NCBI GenBank assembly: GCA_030386875.1
Contig: CM059569.1
Location: 39,843,842 to 39,907,841 of the forward strand
Direction of reading: 5' to 3'
Source of the DNA: Morinoia aosen
Lineage: Eukaryota; Arthropoda; Malacostraca; Amphipoda; Talitridae
DNA length: 64,000 bases
Positions 12,004 to 23,430 of this stretch are shown one piece after another (the first letter of the stretch is position 1; the number at the start of each line of letters is the position of its first letter). The position numbers were made by a program, and so were the translations under genes. The notes under the pieces were generated by a model. It ran no database searches. It was not told the DNA's origin and was given only the letters and a program-made list of their open reading frames with translations.

Positions 12004-12247
12004 TCCAACCACGACTCTACCACATCCGAATGAACGACTCCGACTCCGACTCCGACTCCACCGCATTCGGAAAAGCGACTCCGACTCCGACTCCGACTCC
12101 ATCACACATCAGAGTAGCGACTCCGACTCCGACTCCGACTCCACCACACTTCAGAGAAGCGACTCCGACTCCGACTCCGACTCCACCCTAAAACATCCGA
12201 CTCCGGCGACTCCGACTCCCGACTCCGACTCCGACTCCGCAACCCTG
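12004..12247. repeat. GACTCC-rich subterminal repeat of hAT, right end
   Basis: Same block as 1757-2000, at an offset of 10,247 bp. It ends in the 17-bp inverted repeat. Confidence 0.9.
12231..12247 (-). repeat. hAT right terminal inverted repeat
   Basis: CCGACTCCGCAACCCTG, the reverse complement of 5886-5902, followed by the duplicated CTTTAAAC. The same terminus of the upstream copy is at 1984-2000. Confidence 0.9.
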
Positions 12248-15200
12248 CTTTAAACGTTGAGCGTGAAACTAAAAAGAATTCCATACTTGTTTGAATCATG
12301 ACTTAATTACACAATGTACGACAGTAAATAAAATAACTAAAATTCTAGCTACTGTACTGCCATAAGTTAATTGAATTATAAGGCTGACAGAACTGGTAAA
12401 AACACCAGTGCGAAAACGTAAAAAGACACATTCCAATTGGAATCAGATGCTAAAGTGAATATGTAGGTTTGCACGGCTACATTAATTCAAGGGAAAAACA
12501 CTGACGAAATAGCGCAGTGAAGTTGAAGCTTGTGCCTAACTACACCGGCACAGATAAACGAAGTGAATGTTCCTAAGACACAATAACGAGCGCTCCCTAA
12601 CACGGAACAAGTTAAGACACAACACAGGAAAGTTAAGACATAATACCACTTAACATAAACACTTGATACTTACAATTGCCCCTCTGGGGCCCAAACACTA
12701 ACACAGGAGAATCGAATACCAGAATGACGCCTCTGCCTGAAAATGGCTATCTGAACTTGCGAAATGGTTCTACGTAATGTTTCCAACGGAAGTGACGGGC
12801 GGAAACGTAGTCGGAAAATATTTTCGAAAGACATTTTTTGGTAAAATTTTGGGTTTAATCGAATTAATTTGGGCTTGTAAAATTATAAAAATAATTACAT
12901 TTGTATAATTTAATTTTAGGATGTTAGTTTTTTAATATTTTATGAAATTAGGCTGAAGTGCGGCTGAGGGTTCACTACAGCTACCCCCCAACGCATGTAG
13001 ACCGAAAGGTCTGGTAACAGTGAAGCTGTTACTTGTAAGATGCTCGAGGGAGTTAAAAAGGGGAAGTTCCCAAAAGAAAGCTTGACAGAGGAAAATAGAT
13101 GAAAATAGTGGAAGGTTAACTCTGGAACTATGAAAGTTTCAGCTCGGGTCCCCAACTGGGACCATAAAAGAATCTGTGAGTTTTGTTATAAACGGTTTTG
13201 TGAGGTTAGCATCGCTGAGCACAATCGTGCTAGAAGTGTCCGCCGAAATGGAGGCACCCGAATCACCAGACTCCGACTGCGTTCTTTGAACGGTATACCG
13301 GGGAATCTAGAATTGGTCGCCTTCCACGTCTTTAGGAACCTCAATCAACTAAGAAGGTACGAATTCGTTGGCTCGACAGGTGTTGACCTGAGGCGAAATC
13401 GCAGTCTGGGTTTGTGACATTATGCCCTCAAAAAAAATGAAAGATCAGTTCCTTACTTTCCCAAAACACATATGCCGGTTAAATACAGAAAATTTGCGAC
13501 GTAAGTCGTTTGAACAGCCTCCCTAGGCAACGTGCGTGCTCCTCAGGCGTCCCCAAAGCTACAAGCACACCGACCAGACGGCGATACAAAAATTGAGAGA
13601 TCGGGCAAGAGCTTGGTATTTGGGATACGGAGGAACTTACAAGAGACCAACGGTGCACACCCGACAGTCCCTTGCAACGATCGCAGCGTTGAAATTTATG
13701 GTTGGGGAACATATTTGAAAAAAAATAAGTCAATTGCTCAGAATGACAAGTTGGTGTTTCGTACACGTTATTTAATTTGGTGCTTCAGTAGCAATGGTGC
13801 TGCAGTAGCAATGGAAATTTCGAAGGTTATTAGTAAGGAGCTTCAGTAGCAATGGAAATAATCCTAGCAGGTCTCCTATGGCTTGCTTCAGTAGCAATGG
13901 AAATGCATGAAGAGTTTTGTAAAAGGAGGCTTCAGTAGCAATGGAAAAACATGAAGAATTTGTTAAAATAGGCTGCAGTAGCAATAACTTATTATTAGGG
14001 AAGAGTTTTAGAGAGGAAAAACTATGTTTGATTATTGATAATTAGAGAAAAAGGGTGGAAAGGAACACTACCTCCTCCAAAGTTCAACATGCAACAGCCT
14101 CGACATGCGCTCAAACACCTCCCAATGATGGCTGCGGCAATTTAATTGTTTGATTATTTATCTAACTCTGAGGTATACCAATCTTAACTTTTCCCAGAGT
14201 GGGAATTTGATTTAAAGGACTTGATTTGGAAGCAGTCAAGTTGTTAGAATGTTATGATGATCTAGATTTGAGGTTAAGGTTGAATATCGAGGAATTTATC
14301 GATTACACCAGGAAGATGTTCTTTTGCTACTTTTGGGTCACCAGTGCTCGGGTAAGCACATTGAATTACGAATTGATAAAAATTAGGCCACTGACTCAGA
14401 AGGAGTTAGGCGGTATTCGGACGCAATATTTCTAGCGTCTAATAATCCATGAAACAACAAAATTACCACAAGCCAACACCGGGGGAAAATGAGAGAATAG
14501 TTTCACTCGCCGGTATGGGATTTATTGAGGAGTAGGTTGAACTCCGAAGTGCGAGACTTGATTCTTGTTTGAGGGACGTCCTTGGGGAGAGTCCTAGGAG
14601 GTTGCAGGACTTCAGACGATTCGTTCAGCTCAGGCTTGTGAAGCTTGTGCTGGAGTGTGAAGTCGATGATGGTGTAAGTGTGGGAGGTTCCGACACTAGT
14701 GAGTAGTGAATTGAGTGCTGAGGATGGGAATATTTACCGGTTGGGAAAACTCGGTAAAAAGGGGACTCTCGCCCAATGGTAGTCACAACTGGAAGTTTTA
14801 GCGGCTTAGCTGCAGGGATGCAGGCCTTCCAGTTTCATAAGTTAAATAGGAGGGGAAACTGATGGAATGAACTCGGAGGAGGTAAGCTCCTTAAATTAAG
14901 AGGTTAGCGTTTGGTTCCATACGTGTTTGTGAGTGCATGAATGTGTGGTCCAGCAGATCCTGTCAGGGGAAATCGTGCTGGATTATTTTGAACAAAGAAA
15001 ACGAGTCTATTCATACACATGTGCAAGACTGTGCTAACTGCTACATTCACAGGAGGAACAATGGCAGAAGTCTGGTGATAAGACCAGTCCGCAGCTCTAG
15101 CGCCCGAGTCACAGCCTGAATCATCCGAACACCAGAATCGGTGTTCCAGACCAACTGGTCACAACTCTATCCTGATAACACAAGCAGTTACACAGTCGGT

Positions 15201-16124
15201 AAGTAATTGGCAAATGGAATCTTAATTCTACTGGTTGGCTTCCAGGTATTATGAAAGTAGCTAGCTAAATGCTGCAAGTTGGCTGTGGTAACTTGAGTCA
15301 AAAGCAAACTACACTTGCAACTCAACATGAGACTGAAGATTTAAATTTTCGTACAGGGAACTAATTTCTAAAGGCAAATCATGACTGAGTATGAAATATC
15401 ACTAGAAGTAAAACAATGTACACAAAAATAACATGAGAAAGGATGAGGACTCTTGTTCTCTATAATTTAGATGAGCAATAATTGCAGCAGAAGTTACATA
15501 GAAAGGAGTAGCACATAAACAGACAAGAAAGTAAAAACAACTAGAGTTGGGAACAAAGTTACAGTGATTTACAGAGGCTCAATTAAATTCATGGAAAAAT
15601 ATTGAAATATAAGAACACTGATTCTATTAAGAAAAATTGGTTATGAATGGGTTTTAACTTTGATTTGTAAAAGAACTAAAACATTGTAATTATATCAAAA
15701 CCCTACTTAATTGAAAATACAGCTGTGACAAAATACAGCTGTAAAGAATAAAAATGATAATTTGATTGCTTTGATTTGAAATACAGCTGTAAAGAAAAAA
15801 AATGATAATTTGATTGCTTTGATTTGAAATACAGCTGTAAAGAATAAAAATGATAATGGATGCAAGTCTAACTTGATCACAAAAATAACACCATATTGAA
15901 TATTGGCATATAAAAATTATTTTTGATACAAAAGGGGAAATTCTAATCTTGATAAAAAATAACATCATATTGAAATGTCGACATAAAAATTATTTTAAAA
16001 CAAAAGGGGAAATTTCCCTTATAATGGCTTTACATTAAATAGTGAGTTGACTTGAAATGAGTACTACAGAAAATACAAACGCGATTTGCTGCAATATCCT
16101 ATTTTATTTCTTAAGATTTTTGGA
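12248..16124. repeat. 3,877-bp tandem unit, copy B
   Basis: Offset of 10,247 bp from copy A and 3,877 bp from copy C. In the parts I compared, A and B share variants that C lacks (GAGCGTG at 2014/12261 against GAGTGTG; AAATAGCGC against AAATGGCGC; GAAAGGTCT against GAAATGTCT). B has a private A in the ATTGAGAGATCGG word near 13597 where A and C have G. The same hairpins and spaced words as in copy A are present, and no coding gene is recognised. Confidence 0.92.
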
Positions 16125-19100
16125 CTTTAAACGTTGAGTGTGAAACTAAAAAGAATTCCATACTTGTTTGAATCATGACTTAATTACACAATGTACGACA
16201 GTAAATAAAATAACTAAAATTCTAGCTACTGTACTGCCATAAGTTAATTGAATTATAAGGCTGACAGAACTGGTAAAAACACCAGTGCGAAAACGTAAAA
16301 AGACACATTCCAATTGGAATCAGATGCTAAAGTGAATATGTAGGTTTGCACGGCTACATTAATTCAAGGGAAAAACACTGACGAAATGGCGCAGTGAAGT
16401 TGAAGCTTGTGCCTAACTACACCGGCACAGATAAACGAAGTGAATGTTCCTAAGACACAATAACGAGCGCTCCCTAACACGGAACAAGTTAAGACACAAC
16501 ACAGGAAAGTTAAGACATAATACCACTTAACATAAACACTTGATACTTACAATTGCCCCTCTGGGGCCCAAACACTAACACAGGAGAATCGAATACCAGA
16601 ATGACGCCTCTGCCTGAAAATGGCTATCTGAACTTGCGAAATGGTTCTACGTAATGTTTCCAACGGAAGTGACGGGCGGAAACGTAGTCGGAAAATATTT
16701 TCGAAAGACATTTTTTGGTAAAATTTTGGGTTTAATCGAATTAATTTGGGCTTGTAAAATTATAAAAATAATTACATTTGTATAATTTAATTTTAGGATG
16801 TTAGTTTTTTAATATTTTATGAAATTAGGCTGAAGTGCGGCTGAGGGTTCACTACAGCTACCCCCCAACGCATGTAGACCGAAATGTCTGGTAACAGTGA
16901 AGCTGTTACTTGTAAGATGCTCGAGGGAGTTAAAAAGGGGAAGTTCCCAAAAGAAAGCTTGACAGAGGAAAATAGATGAAAATAGTGGAAGGTTAACTCT
17001 GGAACTATGAAAGTTTCAGCTCGGGTCCCCAACTGGGACCATAAAAGAATCTGTGAGTTTTGTTATAAACGGTTTTGTGAGGTTAGCATCGCTGAGCACA
17101 ATCGTGCTAGAAGTGTCCGCCGAAATGGAGGCACCCGAATCACCAGACTCCGACTGCGTTCTTTGAACGGTATACCGGGGAATCTAGAATTGGTCGCCTT
17201 CCACGTCTTTAGGAACCTCAATCAACTAAGAAGGTACGAATTCGTTGGCTCGACAGGTGTTGACCTGAGGCGAAATCGCAGTCTGGGTTTGTGACATTAT
17301 GCCCTCAAAAAAAATGAAAGATCAGTTCCTTACTTTCCCAAAACACATATGCAGGTTAAATACAGCAAATTTGCGACGTAAGTCGTTTGAACAGCCTCCC
17401 TAGGCAACGTGCGTGCTCCTCAGGCGTCCCCAAAGCTACAAGCACACCGACCAGACGGCGATACAAAAATTGGGAGATCGGGCAAGAGCTTGGTATTTGG
17501 GATACGGAGGAACTTACAAGAGACCAACGGTGCACACCCGACAGTCCCTTGCAACGATCGCAGCGTTGAAATTTATGGTTGGGGAACATATTTGAAAAAA
17601 ATAAGTCAATTGCTCAGAATGACAAGTTGGTGTTTCGTACACGTTATTTAATTTGGTGCTTCAGTAGCAATGGTGCTGCAGTAGCAATGGAAATTTCGGA
17701 GGTTATTAGTAAGGAGCTTCAGTAGCAATGGAAATAATCCTAGCAGGTCTCCTATGGCTTGCTTCAGTAGCAATGGAAATGCATGAAGAGTTTTGTAAAA
17801 GGTGGCTTCAGTAGCAATGGAAAAACATGAAGAATTTGTTAAAATAGGCTGCAGTAGCAATAACTTATTATTAGGGAAGAGTTTTAGAGAGGAAAAACTA
17901 TGTTTGATTATTGATAATTAGAGAAAAAGGGTGGAAAGGAACACTACCTCCTCCAAAGTTCAACATGCAACAGCCTCGACATGCGCTCAAACACCTCCCA
18001 ATGATGGCTGCGGCAATTTAATTGTTTGATTATTTATCTAACTCTGAGGTATACCAATCTTAACTTTTCCCAGAGTGGGAATTTGATTTAAAGGACTTGA
18101 TTTGGAAGCAGTCAAGTTGTTAGAATGTTATGATGATCTAGATTTGAGGTTAAGGTTGAATATCGAGGAATTTATCGATTACACCAGGAAGATGTTCTTT
18201 TGCTACTTTTGGGTCACCAGTGCTCGGGTAAGCACATTGAATTACGAATTGATAAAAATTAGGCCACTGACTCAGAAGGAGTTAGGCGGTATTCGGACGC
18301 AATATTTCTAGCGTCTAATAATCCATGAAACAACAAAATTACCACAAGCCAACACCGGGGGAAAATGAGAGAATAGTTTCACTCGCCGGTATGGGATTTA
18401 TTGAGGAGTAGGTTGAACTCCGAAGTGCGAGACTTGATTCTTGTTTGAGGGACGTCCTTGGGGAGAGTCCTAGGAGGTTGCAGGACTTCAGACGATTCGT
18501 TCAGCTCAGGCTTGTGAAGCTTGTGCTGGAGTGTGAAGTCGATGATGGTGTAAGTGTGGGAGGTTCCGACACTAGTGAGTAGTGAATTGAGTGCTGAGGA
18601 TGGGAATATTTACCGGTTGGGAAAACTCGGTAAAAAGGGGACTCTCGCCCAATGGTAGTCACAACTGGAAGTTTTAGCGGCTTAGCTGCAGGGATGCAGG
18701 CCTTCCAGTTTCATAAGTTAAATAGGAGGGGAAACTGATGGAATGAACTCGGAGGAGGTAAGCTCCTTAAATTAAGAGGTTAGCGTTTGGTTCCATACGT
18801 GTTTGTGAGTGCATGAATGTGTGGTCCAGCAGATCCTGTCAGGGGAAATCGTGCTGTATTATTTTGAACAAAGAAAACGAGTCTATTCATACACATGTGC
18901 AAGACTGTGCTAACTGCTACATTCACAGGAGGAACAATGGCAGAAGTCTGGTGATAAGACCAGTCCGCAGCTCTAGCGCCCGAGTCACAGCCTGAATCAT
19001 CCTAACACCAGAATCGGTGTTCCAGACCAACTGGTCACAACTCTATCCTGATAACACAAGCAGTTACACAGTCGGTAAGTAATTGGCAAATGGAATCTTA

Positions 19101-20000
19101 ATTCTACTGGTTGGCTTCCAGGTATTATGAAAGTAGCTAGCTAAATGCTGCAAGTTGGCTGTGGTAACTTGAGTCAAAAGCAAACTACACTTGCAACTCA
19201 ACATGAGACTGAAGATTTAAATTTTCGTACAGGGAACTAATTTCTAAAGGCAAATCATGACTGAGTATGAAATATCACTAGAAGTAAAACAATGTACACA
19301 AAAATAAAATGAGAAAGGATGAGGACTCTTGTTCTCTATAATTTAGATGAACAAGAATTGCAGCAGAAGTTACATAGAAAGGAGTAGCACATAAACAGAC
19401 AAGAAAGTAAAAACAACTAGAGTTGGGAACAAAGTTACAATGATTTACAGAGGCTCAATTAAATTCATGGAAAAATATTGAAATATAAGAACACCGATTC
19501 TATTAAGAAAAATTGGTTATGAATGGGTTTTAACTTTGACTTGTAAAAGAACTAAAACATTGTAATTATATCAAAACCCTACTTAATTGAAAATACAGCT
19601 GTGACAAAATACAGCTGTAAAGAATAAAAATGATAATTTGATTGCTTTGATTTGAAATACAGCTGTAAAGAAAAAAAATGATAATTTGATTGCTCTGATT
19701 TGAAATACAGCTGTAAAGAATAAAAATGATAATAGATGCAAGTCTAACTTGATCACAAAAATAACACCATATTGAATATTGGCATATAAAAATTATTTTT
19801 GATACAAAAGGGGAAATTCTAATCTTGATAAAAAATAACATCATATTGAAATGTCGACATAAAAATTATTTTAAAACAAAAGGGGAAATTTCCCTTATAA
19901 TGGCTTTACATTAAATAGTGAGTTGACTTGAAATGAGTACTACAGAAAATACAAACGCGATTTGCTGCAATATCCTATTTTATTTCTTAAGATTTTTGGA
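16125..20000. repeat. 3,876-bp tandem unit, copy C
   Basis: It joins unit B directly at ...GGACTTTAAACGTTGAG with no insertion, so this junction is the empty hAT target. It carries more private differences than A or B (for example a single-base deletion in the poly-A run near 17595, and substitutions around 18857 and 19003). It is therefore the most diverged full unit. No coding gene is recognised. Confidence 0.92.
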
Positions 20001-20732
20001 CTTTAAACGTTGAGTGTGAAACTAAAAAGAATTCCATACTTGTTTGAATCATGACTTAATTACACAATGTACGACAGTAAATAAAATAACTAAAATTCTA
20101 GCTACTGTACTGCCATAAGTTAATTGAATTATAAGGCTGACAGAACTGGTTAAAACACCAGTGCGAAAACGTAAAAAGACACATTCCAATTGGAATCAGA
20201 TGCTAAAGTGAATATGTAGGTTTGCACGGCTACATTAATTCAAGGGAAAAACACTGACGAAATGGCGCAGTGAAGTTGAAGCTTGTGCCTAACAACACCG
20301 GCACAGATAAACGAAGTGAATGTTCCTAAGACACAATAACGAGCGCTCCCTAACACGGAACAAGTTAAGACACAACACAGGAAAGTTAAGACATAATACC
20401 ACTTAACATAAACACTTGATACTTACAATTGCCCCTCTGGGGCCCAAACACTAACACAGGAGAATCGAATACCAGAATGACGCCTCTGCCTGAAAATGGC
20501 TATCTGAACTTGCGAAATGGTTCTACGTAATGTTTCCAACGGAAGTGACGGGCGGAAACGTAGTCGGAAAATATTTTCGAAAGACATTTTTTGGTAAAAT
20601 TTTGGGTTTAATCGAATTAATTTGGGCTTTTAAAATTATAAAAATAATTACATTTGTATAATTTAATTTTAGGATGTTAGTTTTTTAATATTTTATGAAA
20701 TTAGGCTGAAGTGCGGCTGAGGGTTCACTACA
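20001..20732. repeat. Partial unit D (732 bp), right end of the array
   Basis: It matches 2001-2732 base for base in length and then stops exactly at ...GGGTTCACTACA. The next bases belong to a Penelope-like fragment. It shares the GAGTGTG and AAATGGCGC variants with C. If the array is LTR-internal-LTR, this would contain the terminal LTR, read on the minus strand as TGTAGTGAACCC.... The other LTR edge cannot be placed inside a tandem array. Confidence 0.85.
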
Positions 20733-21600
20733 TGCTCATCAATTCGTTGTTAAAGATTTCTACCCGTTTCCCCAATGTAACATGCTTAACAATTTTTACA
20801 TCATAATTTATTTATAAAATTACTTTTTCACAATTCTATCGTTTATCTTTAAGTCTGATTAGGCTGTCTTTTATTGTATTCGAAGATTTGAAAGCCAATT
20901 TAACATTGAATGGTTTTAAGATTCGCTGGACTCTTTCAGAACAACCTTTAATATACGGAACGCTAACATATTTCAGAGGGCGTTAGGAATTTTCGTTGCT
21001 TAATCGAAGTATGGGGAGGTTTTGATTATTTCCACCAATCATTAGTCGGTTGCTATTACGTAGTTAAGGAGGAAAATTATTCTATTTCAATAATCAATCC
21101 ACTGTTGAAAGTTCTTAATTCAAATTTTGCTCACTACAAATATTAACTGCTCTCTGATAAAGGGATTTCTCTACACTCCTCCTCTGTGATAAAGGATGAT
21201 AGCTGAAATAGTCTAAGTACCTGCCTGTGTTTGTTGGTTTCCGGTAGACCCGGAATTATAATCTATTATTAGTTAATCGATTAATATATCTAAGTACGAG
21301 ATGCATCCATTACTTTCTAATTCCATAGTAAATTATATGTTGGTGTTGAACCCATTGATATGCTGGAGGAATGTATCAGGCATATCTTCTGGTAGTGCAG
21401 TCAATATATCATCAACGTAACGTTTCCAAAACAGTGGCTGGCACGGGGGTGTTGATAGGAATTAATCCTCCATTGCTTGCATTGTTATCTCGGCCAACGC
21501 GACAGAGATAGGGGAACCCATCGGAGTTCCTTCTACTTGTTGATCAATTTTGTGATTCCATTAAAAGCATTGTTTTGTTTTGTTTAAGAGGTTTTGTTTA
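20733..21600 (-). pseudogene. Penelope-like retroelement fragment (RT plus GIY-YIG)
   Basis: Minus-strand reading shows, in protein order: a PMGSPISVALAE block (about 21490-21524), the RT catalytic motif YVDDIL (21403-21422), a YRKPTNTGRYLD block (about 21205-21250), and a CYIGETGRNL segment (20757-20782) typical of the GIY-YIG endonuclease of Penelope-like elements. Known family function is target-primed reverse transcription with an attached nuclease. The frame is broken by stops (for example right after CYIGETGRNL and before the PMGSP block) and by frame changes, so it is dead. The N-terminal part is absent. The 3' side ends abruptly at 20733, where the tandem array begins, so the array either inserted into it or replaced its end. 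Confidence 0.78.
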
Positions 21601-21615
21601 AAAATACATCGTTCC

Positions 21616-21656
21616 CCTGATGACGGCTAGAGCTAATCTAGCCGAAAGCTTGGGTC
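21616..21656 (+). ncRNA. Hammerhead-ribozyme-like motif
   Basis: CTGATGA (21617-21623), one base, a perfect 7-bp stem GGCTAGA/TCTAGCC (21625-21631 with 21637-21643), then GAAA (21644-21647). This is the CUGAUGA-stem II-GAAA core of hammerhead ribozymes, which Penelope-like elements are known to carry. I cannot pair a convincing stem III or stem I with the neighbouring GCTTGGGTC, so it is probably decayed. It lies on the plus strand, antisense to the adjacent RT fragment. Confidence 0.4.
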
Positions 21657-21660
21657 AAAA

Positions 21661-21998
21661 AATTGAATTCGTCTTTGCTGATCCCAAAATTTTGAAAAAA
21701 TGGAAACTTCACTACCAAGACGTCCTTTATTTTAACAATTGACACATGCACTTGCCTTCCAACGTGGTCCAGGGTGGGCAGGGCTGCAGCAAATGGAGGC
21801 CACATCTCGTAGGCGAGCCTCTCGACGGTGCGCGGCGCCTCCAGTTCATCCCACGGCTGCAAGAGGCAAACCTTCAATACTTGGAATAGGTCCGGTGCCT
21901 ATTGTCCGACACATGTTCTGTTCTCAGTTTGTGGTAGTCCTGAGTAACGATTTCCATCGTGTATTAATTGCGCCAAAAAAATAATTGTTAGATTATTA
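21661..21998. other. Unassigned stretch between Penelope fragment and dispersed repeats
   Basis: A somewhat GC-richer block (about 21745-21950) has open frames of about 80 codons on both strands. I recognise no domain. It may be a fragment of an older transposon. Confidence 0.3.
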
Positions 21999-22319
21999 GT
22001 TAGTTTAAAACCAAGGCGATCCAACGAGAGGAAAGAGGAAGGCACCATTTAGTATGGAGTTAAGGAAACGTGGAATCTATGCAGAAAGGGCATAGAAACA
22101 GTAAGTTGAGAAAGAAGTTCATGAACAAGGTAGGAGTTGAAGAAGAAAGTGCTGAAAAACAGGACAGCAGTGAATCGAAAAAAGTGGTCCTTGACATAAC
22201 AAAAATCATTTCATTTCAACAAAAAGAAGGCCTACCTAACTCTCAGCTTGGGTCCTCACACATTCTCCCTGGGAGTACTAATTTCCATAGATACAATAAT
22301 TGTGAACCTCTGAGGGGAC
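21999..22319 (+). repeat. ~350-bp dispersed repeat, copy b
   Basis: Contains AGAGAGGAAAGAGGAAGGCACC-like, GGAATCTATGC, AAAACAGGACAGCAGTGAA, GGCCTACCTAACTCTCAGC and CCTCTGAGGGG landmarks in family order. Confidence 0.85.
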
Positions 22320-22389
22320 ACAATATACTAACAATGGTCCTGCATATACAACCTGATGCTTCAACTCAAGTGGGAGGCGTTACTCCGAG

Positions 22390-22696
22390 GCGTTACAAAG
22401 AGAGGAAGGCACCACTTAGTTTGGACTTTGTATGACAAGATTCCTTGCGCACACAAACAGCAAGTCAGGAAGCAAGTAATTGAAACAAGACAAGAGTGGA
22501 AGTAGAAAGTAATAGGTGCTGAAGGCAGGACAGCTGTCGACTGAAAAAAAATGTTCTGTAACGAAACAAAAATTAATCAGAAGACCTGATAAGTTCAACG
22601 GAAGGAAAACCAACCTAAATTTCAGCTCGGGACCACACTTCTTCCCCCTGGGAGCTCCAATTCCCATACATACAATAATTCCATCCCCCTCAGGGA
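22390..22696 (+). repeat. ~350-bp dispersed repeat, copy c
   Basis: Starts at AAAGAGAGGAAGGCACCACTTAG and ends at CCCCCTCAGGG. It is a near-direct neighbour of copy b. Frames at 22416-22731 are incidental. Confidence 0.8.
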
Positions 22697-22865
22697 TAAA
22701 AGCTCGAGAAGAAAGTAACGAGTGCTGTTAAAGAGGCAGTAGTCGAATGATGATAAGCTGGTCTGGCATGAAACCAAAAAATCTATTTGCCCTCAACGCG
22801 GCCATCGGCTCGGGACCTTACATCTTCCCCTGTAATGGTCAATTCTGATCCAAACAATACAAGTA
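22697..22865 (+). repeat. Partial dispersed repeat, copy d
   Basis: Only the 3' half is present: AAGAAAGTAACGAGTGCTG, GGTCTGGCATGAAAC, CATCGGCTCGGGACC and a decayed end. A poly-C run follows at about 22876-22893. Confidence 0.65.
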
Positions 22866-23109
22866 GTACCCACCCACCCCCCCCCCCCCCCCCTCTCTCC
22901 AAAAAAAACATTTAGCTTCAGTAAATGGTCAAAATGATTGGCCTATCGTTAAGAAGCATCTCCAATCAATTCTTGAACATATAGTTCTTGTTCGTATATT
23001 TTGTTTTTGTTGCATAAATCTCACTAGTTCCCACACGCTATGAGTAACCATTGCATCAGCCAAGTAAAAGTTCAAATCAAGTGTCCTAGATTGAATTGAG
23101 TTGTACGAG

Positions 23110-23240
23110 TGGAATGAAGTTTCCTTAGGATACCCTAGGAGTTACTGAACTCAGTCGGGCACAGAAGAGGTCATACCTCAGCCTGTACTTTGTGGTATGT
23201 AGTTCGCAGTAATAATCGCTACCACTTGTGCTAAATCAAA
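23110..23240. repeat. Second dispersed repeat, copy 1
   Basis: GGATaCCCTAGGAGTTACTGAACT and CTCAGCCTGTaCTTTGTG.TATGTAGTTC blocks recur at 33685-33800. About 130 bp with clear similarity; family unknown. The rest of 22870-23430 holds nothing I can name. Confidence 0.6.
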
Positions 23241-23430
23241 ATAGAAATGTTCATAAGATATTACTCCATAAGCCGAAATTTCAGAACGCGCACTGCGAGA
23301 GCCTATTTCGATCACAGAAACTAACTCTGCCTAACGTGAATTGTAGATGAAAATCATCATGGCTTCCTTAAGTACCTGACGACAATTAAGAAAACAATCT
23401 AATCAAATTTGTCCATTCAGATTAGATTAT

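Larger units (their letters stand above)
5886..12247. mobile_element. hAT-like DNA transposon, 6,362 bp, apparently non-autonomous
   Basis: The ends are a perfect 17-bp inverted repeat: CAGGGTTGCGGAGTCGG at 5886-5902 and its complement at 12231-12247. An 8-bp target duplication flanks it, as expected for the hAT superfamily. GACTCC-rich subterminal repeats lie at both ends. I see no hAT transposase (no dimerisation or RNase H-like blocks) in any frame. The interior holds a dispersed-repeat copy (7081-7418), a long-TIR MITE-like element (7757-8521) and a mariner derivative (9765-10397). The uninterrupted unit junction at 16125-16132 acts as the empty site, which makes this a well-supported insertion call. 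Confidence 0.88.
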
